This document shows, one piece after another, positions 44,940 to 54,366 of a DNA stretch of 64,000 nt (within the stretch, counting starts at the first letter, position 1; every line of letters begins with the position of its first letter). The notes below the pieces were generated by a model. That model was not told the origin of the DNA and did no database searches. It saw only the letters and a list, made by a program, of their open reading frames with translations. Source of the stretch: Stentor roeselii (taxonomy: Eukaryota; Ciliophora; Heterotrichea; Heterotrichida; Stentoridae); assembly GCA_006503475.1 (NCBI GenBank), contig RSEH01000165.1:44380-108379 (forward strand), given 5' to 3'. The position numbers and the translations under genes were made by a program.

Positions 44940-47222
44940 ATGGAGCCAGCAGCTAAAAGAAACTTCACAAAAATTTTCCCGAAGATCTCTCAGGGACCGA
45001 TTGACGACCCTGAAGTTGAAGGCACAAAAGCTTTGACTAGGTTGAAGGACAACAAGTCAGAGGTGACCAAGGCGATAGTTAAAAGTGAGTCAAAGGAAAG
45101 TAAGTACCTGATCAACCCTGAGTCTTATGGGAAATTGGCTTGGGATATCATGTGCATGGTGTTTATTGTGTACTTGTCGATCACTGTGCCGTATAAGATC
45201 TGTTTTAATATCACGAGTTCTGAAGCTTGGTCTTATTTTGAAATGGTTGTCACGCTTTTTTTCATGGCAGATGTTTTTGTTACTTTTAATACTGGGTTTT
45301 ATTCGAAAGGGGCTCTTGTTACTAATAGAAAAGCTATCGCTTTGAATTATATAAGGTTTTGGTTCTGGATGGACCTTGCTGCAAGTATTCCTTATTCTTG
45401 GTTTATTGATGGAATCGTTGAAAAAGAACCCTCGGATAATGGAGGAGGAGGTGGAGTTTATCAGGCTCCTCAGATGTTAAGGCTTATTAGAATTACAAGG
45501 TTTCTTAGGGTTCTTAGGTTGTTGAGACTTGCTAAGTTGAAAAGGGTTTTGATGAAAATTGAAGATTATATTGCTAGTAATATGCTTGCTACTTTGTTTG
45601 TTTTTGCTAGGCTGCTCTCTGTTGTGTTTTTTATTGCGCATTGGACTGCTTGTTGGTGGTTTTATATTGGCACGCAGGATATGGACACAGAACCTATGAC
45701 TTGGATCACTAAGGCAAAGATTGAGAATAAGTCTAACTCGGAGAAATATATTACTTCATTGTATTGGGCTTTCACCACAATGACAACAGTCGGTTACGGA
45801 GACATCACTGCAATCACAATAAACGAAAAGATCTACGCAATGTTTTCAATGATAGTAGCATGCGGGGTGTTCGCCTACACAGTAGGAAGCATCGGTTCTC
45901 TAGTATCCAAGCAAAACGCGATGGAAAACGCTTACCGAGAGCAAGTAGTAGCTGTCAATCGCTACATGCGTAAAAAAGAACTTCCATACGACCTCCAGTT
46001 CAGAGTGCGCAGATACCTCGAATACGTTTGGGAAAACAAAAAAAGAAACAATTTAGACGAGAAGCAAATTTTAAAACTCTTATCAGAACCGCTTCGAGAC
46101 GAGATCTACGCACAGATCCACGGCGACATCATAAAAAAATGCCCGATTTTCAGCGACAGTGTCTTCGAAGCTCACTTCCTCAATCAAGTCACCCGCGCCC
46201 TGGAAGGCGAGACCTACGCGCCAGGGGACACAGTAATCGAAGAAGGCGAAATGAGCACGAAAATGTACTTCATTCAAAATGGAAAAGTCGACATTTTTCA
46301 CCATTCCACTAAAAGTACTTTCAAAGAACTGAAAAATGGAGACTATTTCGGTGAAATCGCTTTTTTCTCGGAAAGACCCAGATGCGCCTCTGCCAAATGT
46401 CTTGATTTCGTCGATTTACTTAGTCTTTCAAGAAATAGCATGAATGATATTCTTGAAAGGTTTCCGGAAGCTAAGAAAAAAGTCAATGAATTGAATAAAG
46501 CTTGTGAGGAAAATCGATTCGATGAACTGGGAGTCAGGTGCTATGTTTGTGATAAAAAAGGACATTTCGCTATCAAGTGTACGAAAATCTTGCTTAATGT
46601 TGATCGAGATGAAACTCGCAATAATTGGCTTGAAAAGCGAAAAAATGCTCTTCAGAAAAATGTGAAACCTGAAGATGAAAACAAGCCGAATTTTCAGAGA
46701 TTTTCAAGAAAAAGAATAAAAATTCCAGTGAAACTTAGAAATGTGATAGGAATGAAACAACCTAATGGTGAAATTTTCCCTGAAAAACAGGAACTTAACT
46801 CGAAACTTACTAAGTACCTTGCAAGGAATAGCGCTGATGATCGACCTGCTAATCTTGAACTTCAGAGACCTTTCCCTGTGAATCGCCCGAAATATACTCT
46901 TATTTATAAAGACTCTGAAGGCTCTGCTGAAGGAGGGGACGAAGAGGTTTTTGCACAGGAAATTCAGTCTGATGATGAACAACAAGAAAAAAATTTGAAG
47001 ATTTTTGAAGACTCGAATCTTGGATCGCCTTTTGATATTAGCAGCCTTGAAAGTAACTCGAAAAATGAAAAAGAAAGAGGATTTTCGGATTTGGTTGGAA
47101 AACTTAGTCGAATTGAAATACCTGATTTTAATAACTTTGAAAGAGAATCTGATGGGAAGTCTGTTGAGTTTTCAGCTGGGTCGCCTGTTAATTTACTTGT
47201 TCCGCCTAAAAGTCCGAGATAG
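44940..47222 (+). CDS. Voltage-gated K+ channel with cyclic-nucleotide-binding domain and zinc knuckle
   Basis: This 760-residue channel has six membrane segments between about 65 and 330. The S4-like helix is rich in Arg (LRLIRITRFLRVLRLLRLAK). The selectivity filter is TTVGYGD at about 282-288, the signature of K+ channels of the EAG/CNG class. A C-linker and a cyclic-nucleotide-binding domain follow (about 405-510, YFGEIAFFSERPRCASA). Then comes a CCHC zinc knuckle (CYVCDKKGHFAIKC, about 537-550), which is unusual outside ciliates. The C-terminal 200 residues are acidic and Ser-rich. The phosphate-binding Arg is kept (ERPRC). Such channels set ciliary membrane potential in ciliates; that role is inference here. 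Confidence 0.94.
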   Translation: MEPAAKRNFTKIFPKISQGPIDDPEVEGTKALTRLKDNKSEVTKAIVKSESKESKYLINPESYGKLAWDIMCMVFIVYLSITVPYKICFNITSSEAWSYFEMVVTLFFMADVFVTFNTGFYSKGALVTNRKAIALNYIRFWFWMDLAASIPYSWFIDGIVEKEPSDNGGGGGVYQAPQMLRLIRITRFLRVLRLLRLAKLKRVLMKIEDYIASNMLATLFVFARLLSVVFFIAHWTACWWFYIGTQDMDTEPMTWITKAKIENKSNSEKYITSLYWAFTTMTTVGYGDITAITINEKIYAMFSMIVACGVFAYTVGSIGSLVSKQNAMENAYREQVVAVNRYMRKKELPYDLQFRVRRYLEYVWENKKRNNLDEKQILKLLSEPLRDEIYAQIHGDIIKKCPIFSDSVFEAHFLNQVTRALEGETYAPGDTVIEEGEMSTKMYFIQNGKVDIFHHSTKSTFKELKNGDYFGEIAFFSERPRCASAKCLDFVDLLSLSRNSMNDILERFPEAKKKVNELNKACEENRFDELGVRCYVCDKKGHFAIKCTKILLNVDRDETRNNWLEKRKNALQKNVKPEDENKPNFQRFSRKRIKIPVKLRNVIGMKQPNGEIFPEKQELNSKLTKYLARNSADDRPANLELQRPFPVNRPKYTLIYKDSEGSAEGGDEEVFAQEIQSDDEQQEKNLKIFEDSNLGSPFDISSLESNSKNEKERGFSDLVGKLSRIEIPDFNNFERESDGKSVEFSAGSPVNLLVPPKSPR

Positions 47223-49223
47223 TTCTGAAATTATTAATAAGCATTAATTAGTATTATTATTGAAAGTGGTTTTTATAGTTCATAATGTTGTTTGGTTTAA
47301 TTTAGAGTTTTAGGATTTTATTTATTGATTTTGAATTACCGAATGGAATATCATGGAAAAGACTATCTATAATCTATTTACAGTTAAATTCATGCAGGTT
47401 TCAGTTGCATATTAACAAATCCCTAACTAGTTATTAAATTAACACTTTCACTTTTTCGAAGACTATGCCAAAGTTTTTCAATTATTTTTCTAATTCCAAT
47501 TTAATATATTTATGGGATAATCATCCATTTACAAGTTATAAACTTTTGAATCTATTCTTAGTATTTAACTTGGATTTGATTCCTCCCTTCATTTAATTTT
47601 GAAAATTCATAGAAAGATAGACTTTTGTTATTTTTATCCAGGAAAATCACATTTAAGTATAACTATTTGATACAAAGAACTCAAATCCATATCCTTTATC
47701 ACTTTTAAGGTATTTAGTATAATAATCTTGACTTGATAAAATTTTTTTTGAATCAAGCTGTAAAGTTCTGATCAATACATGAATGATAAAGCCTTGATCT
47801 CTAGATCACTCACAGTAAATTCATCTTTTAATTCTAAGGTTTAAAATATGTACAGTTTGAATTTTATTTTTGGAATAGAATGTGGTAGTCGTTGCATTCA
47901 AATCATTGAAGTACTCCAAACTAGCAAGTATCAAATTTAACCTTCTTTCATGTTAAAGTAGAAATTATGCAGGGATGACAATATTGAGAATATGAGCGTG
48001 ATATACAGCTTTCTATTTAGGTATGACGAAAGGTTCTTTAATCCAATACTTTATTAATTTAAATGAAAAAATTATTAAAGATTGCAAACATCTCTTTTTA
48101 ATTTAGACATATTGCGATTAGCGCTCCTGCCTATCAGCCAAAACATTTTTTTAAATGCCAAATTCTGAATTTATTTTTAATCTTATAGGTCGTTGAGATC
48201 TTATAACAAAAAAATGATTCTGAGCTCGAAAAAAATTGAAAACCCGAGATCAATATACTCAACTCACTGACAGGAGTGGAAATTATTTTTGGTATCTTAT
48301 AAGGTGATTTCAAGAGTGTTATAAAAATACTTGAAAACTCTAAATTTAAAATTCTATCTCAACTTTAAATACAACTTTTATTTAAGATTTGAAGAACTTA
48401 CCGCCATTAGATCTCAATCAAATATTTAATTTTCAAAATCCTAACAGAAAAATAATTGAAGAATCGGAGAACATGAATTTTTTATTAAAGTTTACGTGTT
48501 GCCAATATAGATTCTATTTAGCAGTTTTTTCATAATTGTTTAAAATTATTGCTTTTTCTTCGGGTAGAATTCGATCAAGTTGCATTGATAGCCTTTCAAA
48601 AGTTAAAAATATAAAGATTGAGAAAAATTGATTAGTATGAAATTAGATATGCAAAAAAGTACTGAAATGTATGTTCATACATTTGCTTAAAAACAAATCA
48701 TATATTTAATTCTTGAATCAATTTATAGTGTTAAGTTTAAAATATATTTGAATCCTAATAAAGATCACGAAGGAGCTTGACTAAGACATCCCCATGATTC
48801 AATATCATTTAATGTTGCATCAAAACTTATAATAAGATAATTATAATCTTAGAATTTTTGATTAAAAACTACATTACTTTTCAAGATAGAAAAATCTCTA
48901 TCATTCAATATAACTTACATACCTTCACTTAAAAGAGGCTGAGTCTTATATAAAGATTTCATATGAAAACTTTTCACAATTCATTCTTTTGATAAATCTC
49001 GAGTAAATCTACTATGTTAAAATTTTATTCATTCATTCAAATGGTAAGATATTTTCATTATGCCAAAGTTTAAGATATGAAAATAGTACTATTTTATTAG
49101 TTCAGGTTTAAATTTATATTCAATCCGGTAAACGAATTTATACCTTGACAAATCCTAGATTATCAAACATAATTATATCGGATACTATTAATATTCAAGA
49201 GAAATCTTATCAACATAATCAAG
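47223..49223. other. 2-kb AT-rich gap without recognisable genes
   Basis: No credible frame of 60 codons, no RNA gene and no repeat unit was recognised on either strand. The strand-composition teeth seen elsewhere fade here. It is the longest empty interval of the window and may hold decayed sequence too old to read, or a non-coding element. Confidence 0.6.
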
Positions 49224-50432
49224 TTAATTATCTTTTAATGTTTTCAAAATCCTAATCCTATAACTAGGTAGCTTCTGATTAATCACTTGAGAAGCCTTTC
49301 GAGAACTCTGGATAGACGGCACATTGCTATGTCTATGCTTTTTTTGAAACAACGGTGGTGAATTGGGTAGTGAAAAATTGACAGAAGTCTGAGACTGTTT
49401 GCGCGAGCTTTCATTATCAGGACTAAGCATTCCATAAATCCTCTTAAACTCTTTATCAACATCATCCTGAGAAACCTGCTTAGAGTTCCCTTGAACCGAA
49501 AATTTCGCATAAGTTTTAGAAAGAATTTCAATAAAATCATTGAATTTATCATTATCCTCATCATTCCCCACTCTTTTCTTCCTCACATCTCTTTTAAAAA
49601 CGCTATTTCTGCGAGCAGGTCCGATATTCTCAATAAAATCATCTTTAGAAGAGCTTTCCGAGTCTTCTTCAATTGAAAAGTTGCTGATATCCGGACTTGC
49701 AATGCTGGGAACATTAAAAAAAGACTTGAAACTATCAAAGCTCTGACTTTTCGCCGCCCAATTCAAGTCAACTTCTTTGAAATTTTCAAGACAGAGTTTG
49801 TTTTCATCATCATCAACAACGACACAAAAAGGAACGTCGAGTATCCAAAGGGCAAAGTTGTCATCAGAGATCAGTTCGACCTTCATCTCCACGATTTTCT
49901 TGAAACGTTGAGCCTGGACAAAGGCGATGATGAGACTCGCGATGTCCTTCGCTTTTTCGTAAAAATTCTTCACTTTGCAAGCCACTAACAAGTTGTCTTT
50001 GCGTTCTTGAAAGGTTGACTCATAAGTCCCTGCAGTGAATGTGAGACTGAATTGAAAAGTTTTGATTTCTCGGAAGTAATTTGATTTGGTCAACTGGACT
50101 TTAGATATTTTCGGAAGTAATAGAGTAGAAGAAGAAAGATCTTTTAATTCTTTGTAGTTCACGAAGTCTCTCGTGTTTTTAGTTGATATGCAGCAGATTC
50201 TTTCGCTCAGTCTTCGAAGTTTGTTTTTTATTGAAAGTTTGCAGATGAGTTCGTTTAAATATTGGGAAATTCCACAGGTTTCTGAGAAAGATCTTCTGAG
50301 AAGTCGGTTGTCACTCACCAGGTACCCACAAAAGAGTTTCTCGTCTTTGAAGATGTAAGTGTCTAGCAGAGGGATGTAGTAGGTCCCTTGAGATATCGTG
50401 TAAAGTATCCAAGAAAAAGAGACTTCTTCCAT
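49224..50432 (-). CDS. Protein of unknown function with Ser-rich C-terminal half
   Basis: The likely start is the ATG at 50432 (MEEVSFSWILYTI); an in-frame TTG lies six codons upstream. The 402-residue product has an alpha/beta-looking N-terminal 240 residues with conserved-looking aromatic motifs (GTYYIPLLDTYIF, KLFCGYLVSD). An acidic and basic Ser-rich tail follows (EEDSESSSKDD, RRNSVFKRDVRKKR). It ends with short basic stretches. There is no membrane segment. The RRNS sequences could be kinase target sites. I cannot assign a family. Confidence 0.72.
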   Translation of the reverse strand: MEEVSFSWILYTISQGTYYIPLLDTYIFKDEKLFCGYLVSDNRLLRRSFSETCGISQYLNELICKLSIKNKLRRLSERICCISTKNTRDFVNYKELKDLSSSTLLLPKISKVQLTKSNYFREIKTFQFSLTFTAGTYESTFQERKDNLLVACKVKNFYEKAKDIASLIIAFVQAQRFKKIVEMKVELISDDNFALWILDVPFCVVVDDDENKLCLENFKEVDLNWAAKSQSFDSFKSFFNVPSIASPDISNFSIEEDSESSSKDDFIENIGPARRNSVFKRDVRKKRVGNDEDNDKFNDFIEILSKTYAKFSVQGNSKQVSQDDVDKEFKRIYGMLSPDNESSRKQSQTSVNFSLPNSPPLFQKKHRHSNVPSIQSSRKASQVINQKLPSYRIRILKTLKDN

Positions 50433-50529
50433 TAACCAATTAATACTCAAGTAATTTACCGAAAACTACTACGATTGTTAAGAAGAAATTATAGCGATTA
50501 TTCCCTAGTCCAGCAGAGGTGTTCTTATG

Positions 50530-51800
50530 ATGGTGAACTTTTACTTTCCAGGAACAGTCAATTTATCGCGAGATGCGTGAGAGAGAAGGCAATTGCATGA
50601 AGATGAAGACCAAAGGCCAATCCTGTATAAAATATAGGTCATAAAAGAAAATAGAGACAACGATAGGACTCAAAGACACAAACACATGGTTCACTACAAC
50701 GACTTTTTAATTTCATCCACTTTTGTACAGTACTGCCAGGTGAGAATTTAATCTGAAATGGTCAGAGATTTGATCGGATAGCAGGTGAGGACATCAACAG
50801 TGGGCAGATCACGATCAAGTACTCAGCCTCTTTCCAAAACGTCCCTAAACTATGCACACCGCAGAAGTACTGAAAAGCAGCGAAGCCATTTTAGGAAAAT
50901 CGTTTAAGTAGAAAGACACAGTCATTCCAATTAGTGAGCAAAGCACAAAACACGTCAAAACCGCAAGAAAGTTGATTGTTCTTAGGTTTTCTCTTTTTTT
51001 GAAATCACTTGAGAGATACTTTGCACATGGATCTGGAAGGAAGACGCGAACAGTAGGATTGAAATCGAGAAAGGAACTTATTTCAAGTCCATCAGCAATG
51101 AAAAAAGTAGTAATCGTCTGACAGCATCCAAAAGAATGAATAAGGCAAATAAGGAATATCACTAAGAACCTAAAGAAAGAAGTAATGATCTGGACGAATT
51201 ACTGCTCTTAATCCTGATCACAGTCAAATCGCAGACAATCCCGCCGTAGATAGTTAAAAAAAACCAGTAATTCAGTCGACAGTCATAAAAAAACTGCTTG
51301 GCTGTAGATGTCGCAGATTGGAAGAAAGTAAATCGGAACGTTTGAATTGAATGAGCTGGAGATAATCGCACCATAAGCCACCATCGTGCCGAAGATGTAA
51401 AGTCCGAAGGAAATTATGTAGAACATCCCCTAGTTCACCCCGAAGGCGAGTTTAACGCATTAGAAGTGTTTATCAATCGGTTTGAAAGTCTCGGCTCCAT
51501 GCCCAGCAGGAGCTCTGATGACTTCGGTTAAAAAAAGGACTTGAAGGATTGAAGTTTCGTTTTTATGCCTAAGTCTTCCTTGTTTAAAATCACCTCGACT
51601 CATCACTTCGATTATCTGATTGAAAGGTGATAGGCTTGGATGTGGGTTAAGATCATGCATGTCAATGAAAACAACAACCTGAGTTTTCGAAGGCCCATGG
51701 AATACCTAAGAAGCCTGCTCCGATTATGCAGTTTATTGTGAAAAATTAACCTGTAAGCAAACAGAATCTTCGAGGTTTGTAATCAGAAGAGTCCATTTAT
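50530..51800 (-). pseudogene. Decayed amino-acid-permease-like (AAAP/SLC38-type) transporter
   Basis: Three open pieces (51460-51660, 51162-51374, 50845-51162) in different frames, broken by several stops, read as one membrane protein in order. They include YIISFGLYIFGTMVAYGAI, then WFFLTIYGGIVCDLTVIR and NFLAVLTCFVLCSLIG, followed by ASLLFSTSAVCIV. The spacing and motifs resemble the AAAP amino-acid permease fold, but this is tentative. Stops at several family-conserved points and frame changes exclude a product. The outer limits are approximate. Confidence 0.55.
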
Positions 51801-52212
51801 CTCAAGGTTTGGAAAGGGACTTATATCTTTTATTATACTTAAAGTTATGACTTAAGAATTTTCCCTGATGAATTATTAAGAATGTTTATTAATAATGAAA
51901 GAATATTTTTTTCTTTTTAAGTACTGAGAAGAAGTGGAGATGATCAGTTTCAAGCTAAAGATAAGAACCCTTTCTAACTCAGATGACTTTAGACATGTTT
52001 AAAGCTGTTGAATGCTTGACTCACTCATCTATTTAAAAAGTTTTCCAAAAGACTTCACCTATTCTTTAAAAAAAATCAAATCTTTCTCCAATAACCCCTT
52101 TTCCCCCTCCAAACCACAAAAAATTAATCAAAAGTCAATGAAAACCCTATTTTTCTGACTGCTGAATAATTCGAATATAAATATTCAAACTAACATTCAG
52201 CATTAACAAATT
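51801..52212. other. Intergenic gap of about 410 bp
   Basis: AT-rich, with no credible frame. A C-rich stretch (CCCCTTTTCCCCCTCC) at about 52095-52112 precedes the start of the next gene. Confidence 0.5.
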
Positions 52213-53442
52213 ATGTCATCTAGAAAATCACTTCTAACGGTTTCAGCGTCTCCAGCATCTCTTCTATTGCAAGAATCTTCATTATCAGTTATCGAAGACC
52301 TGCAGTCTTTATTACCAGACCTCAATGAAAGCGATCACATCAATTTATTCTCACAAATTTTCTTCAAGACATCCTCTCTCCTCAGCTCTTTCAAAGAACT
52401 AGAACAAAGAATCAAGTCATCTTCAGAGCCCTCCTCGTCAACTTCTTCAAAGGGAGGTGCAAAAACCCGAACAAATTCAGAAAAAAAGCTGAAAATCAGC
52501 AAAGTCCTCGTTTTTTCTCATGAAAAGTCTTGGAAAAAACACGAAAAACGAGTGGTCCGCAAAATGAAAAACTATCAAAAAGCCTGGCAAGGAAATCTTG
52601 AAGATCTTCAAAAAATTCTTGTCAGAAACAAAGAAACTTGCCCAGGACTGATGAAAAAGCTGAACTTCATCGCAGACGGGCACTTTTCCAGTGTTTTCGC
52701 AAATGAAAACAAGGGAAGTTCTGAGAGCCTGCATGGAAAAAACAGAAGCAACGATAGTGTCGAGTTCGAAAAGTGCATGGCTGAACTGGAAGGCAACCAG
52801 TTGATGACTACCGGGAATCCTTGCGAAATTTCCATTGAAAAGTCATTTGGAGGCTGGAAAAGTGAATTTGAAAGCGATAATGAGAACTCTTTTCTTGCTT
52901 GCACGGAAGATGTCAGGGCTGCTGTTCAGGTCCTTCAAAAGGCGAATTTACTTGACCCGAAGTACCTTCCCAGGCTCAGCCAGATCCATGAGATGCTTGC
53001 AGAAGAGGGAAAATTCGAAGATCTCCGTGATCTGCTCTCGCAAGTCGACAAACTCAGATTTTCCAGGTCTGAGAAGCCTCCTTTGGCCTCTCAGAAATCT
53101 GAAATTGACTTCGGAGAAATGAGTCTCACTGCCACTAAAGAAGTTATTGACTTGCCTCTTGACTTGTGTCTCACTTCGACTTTACATACCTCGTATTCAG
53201 GCAAGGCCGGCATCAGATATCGGACTGAGATGATAAGAAAAGATGAAATGTCTGACTCTGAAAACTTGACAAATCTTTTAAAAGAACTCAATTGTCTCGA
53301 CTTGCAGGCAGCCGAGCGGGAACTTGACAAGAATCAAAGTACTAAGATTGAAAGTCAAATCACTGAAAGCACCTTACATGGCAAAGCTTTGAATGAAGCT
53401 CTGGGCAGCAGTTCATGTTTCAGCTTTTCATTAAATTTTTAG
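52213..53442 (+). CDS. Ser/Lys-rich protein of unknown function
   Basis: I do not recognise this 409-residue protein. It is largely helical and polar, with a Ser-rich stretch at about 75-95 (SSSEPSSSTSSKGG) and a basic region at about 95-125 (KKHEKRVVRKMKNYQKAWQG). No membrane segment or catalytic motif is visible. It is followed in the same direction by another unknown protein after 106 bp. Confidence 0.7.
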   Translation: MSSRKSLLTVSASPASLLLQESSLSVIEDLQSLLPDLNESDHINLFSQIFFKTSSLLSSFKELEQRIKSSSEPSSSTSSKGGAKTRTNSEKKLKISKVLVFSHEKSWKKHEKRVVRKMKNYQKAWQGNLEDLQKILVRNKETCPGLMKKLNFIADGHFSSVFANENKGSSESLHGKNRSNDSVEFEKCMAELEGNQLMTTGNPCEISIEKSFGGWKSEFESDNENSFLACTEDVRAAVQVLQKANLLDPKYLPRLSQIHEMLAEEGKFEDLRDLLSQVDKLRFSRSEKPPLASQKSEIDFGEMSLTATKEVIDLPLDLCLTSTLHTSYSGKAGIRYRTEMIRKDEMSDSENLTNLLKELNCLDLQAAERELDKNQSTKIESQITESTLHGKALNEALGSSSCFSFSLNF

Positions 53443-53548
53443 TAATGATAAAATTAATGCAATTCAAACTCTTGAAAATTTAGAAATCAATGAATCTAAA
53501 AACATTAAAATATTCAATAAAGGATCATCTAAGTCATAATAAACCTCA

Positions 53549-54343
53549 ATGAAAACCTTATTCGGGAAGAAAAGATCAGGAGTCTCCTACCCGCCGCCCA
53601 GTTCTCCAATAACCGCGACGTTTGCTCAAGAAATGCTAGAGCTTGAAGAGCGTTTAAACATAAACTGCAGTCTTCCAATAGTGACCCGTTTGATTTCCTT
53701 ATACACAAAAGCAATAGAATTTTACGAGTCAGAACAGAACCTGAAGCACCTGCACTACCAAGAAAGACTTCATCATCTGCTATCAAAGACGAACGTGCTT
53801 TTTTTATTCAAAAGTTCAAATATTGGAAGTCCGAAGGTCCACAATTCGCCGCGTCAAGTCACAACTGAGCTGGTGCTTGAGAGAAACTGTGAAAAAGTGT
53901 TGAAAGATCACATGTCAGGTAATTTTAATGTGGCTCAAAAGATTCAGGATAACTTGAAAGGACAGGCTGAGAGTCTTACTCAGAGAATAATGATGCGAAA
54001 ACTCACTCATTCACCAAAGTCTGACCAAAAGTTCCTTTTTGATGAAAGCTCTACTGATAGGGACAGCGGCACCAACAACCCTGTCGAGGAATTCGAAAAG
54101 GAAGTCGAGGAAATACTGGAAAAGTGCCTTAACGAGAAAAATAAAGCGAAAAAAGAGATTAAGGAAAAGTATCAGCAGCACTTTGATGAAACTCAACACT
54201 TTCATGGAGAGATCAAGGAAATGCTTGTTAATGAGTTGAAAAATCGCATGTTGATTGAAATCAATCAAGCATTCACAGATGCTGATTTACAACGGAATGA
54301 TGAGGTGGCCAATGCGAGACAGAAGCTGAACAGCCGGATTTAA
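53549..54343 (+). CDS. Helical protein of unknown function
   Basis: This 264-residue protein begins MKTLFGKKRSGVSYPPP. An early helical hairpin at about 30-90 (TRLISLYTKAIEFYESEQN, HYQERLHHLL) looks like a MIT- or TPR-type helix pair. The C-terminal 110 residues form an acidic/basic coiled coil (EEFEKEVEEILEKCLNEKNK). The function is unknown. It converges with the PKG gene, 23 bp apart. Confidence 0.72.
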   Translation: MKTLFGKKRSGVSYPPPSSPITATFAQEMLELEERLNINCSLPIVTRLISLYTKAIEFYESEQNLKHLHYQERLHHLLSKTNVLFLFKSSNIGSPKVHNSPRQVTTELVLERNCEKVLKDHMSGNFNVAQKIQDNLKGQAESLTQRIMMRKLTHSPKSDQKFLFDESSTDRDSGTNNPVEEFEKEVEEILEKCLNEKNKAKKEIKEKYQQHFDETQHFHGEIKEMLVNELKNRMLIEINQAFTDADLQRNDEVANARQKLNSRI

Positions 54344-54366
54344 TTAATGTTTTCATATCTACAGCC

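Noticed and set aside
47223-49223. Short antisense open stretch near 48500-48600 (LDRILPEEKAII)
   Set aside because: Only about 30 codons before a stop, with no continuation in other frames; not enough to call a relic.
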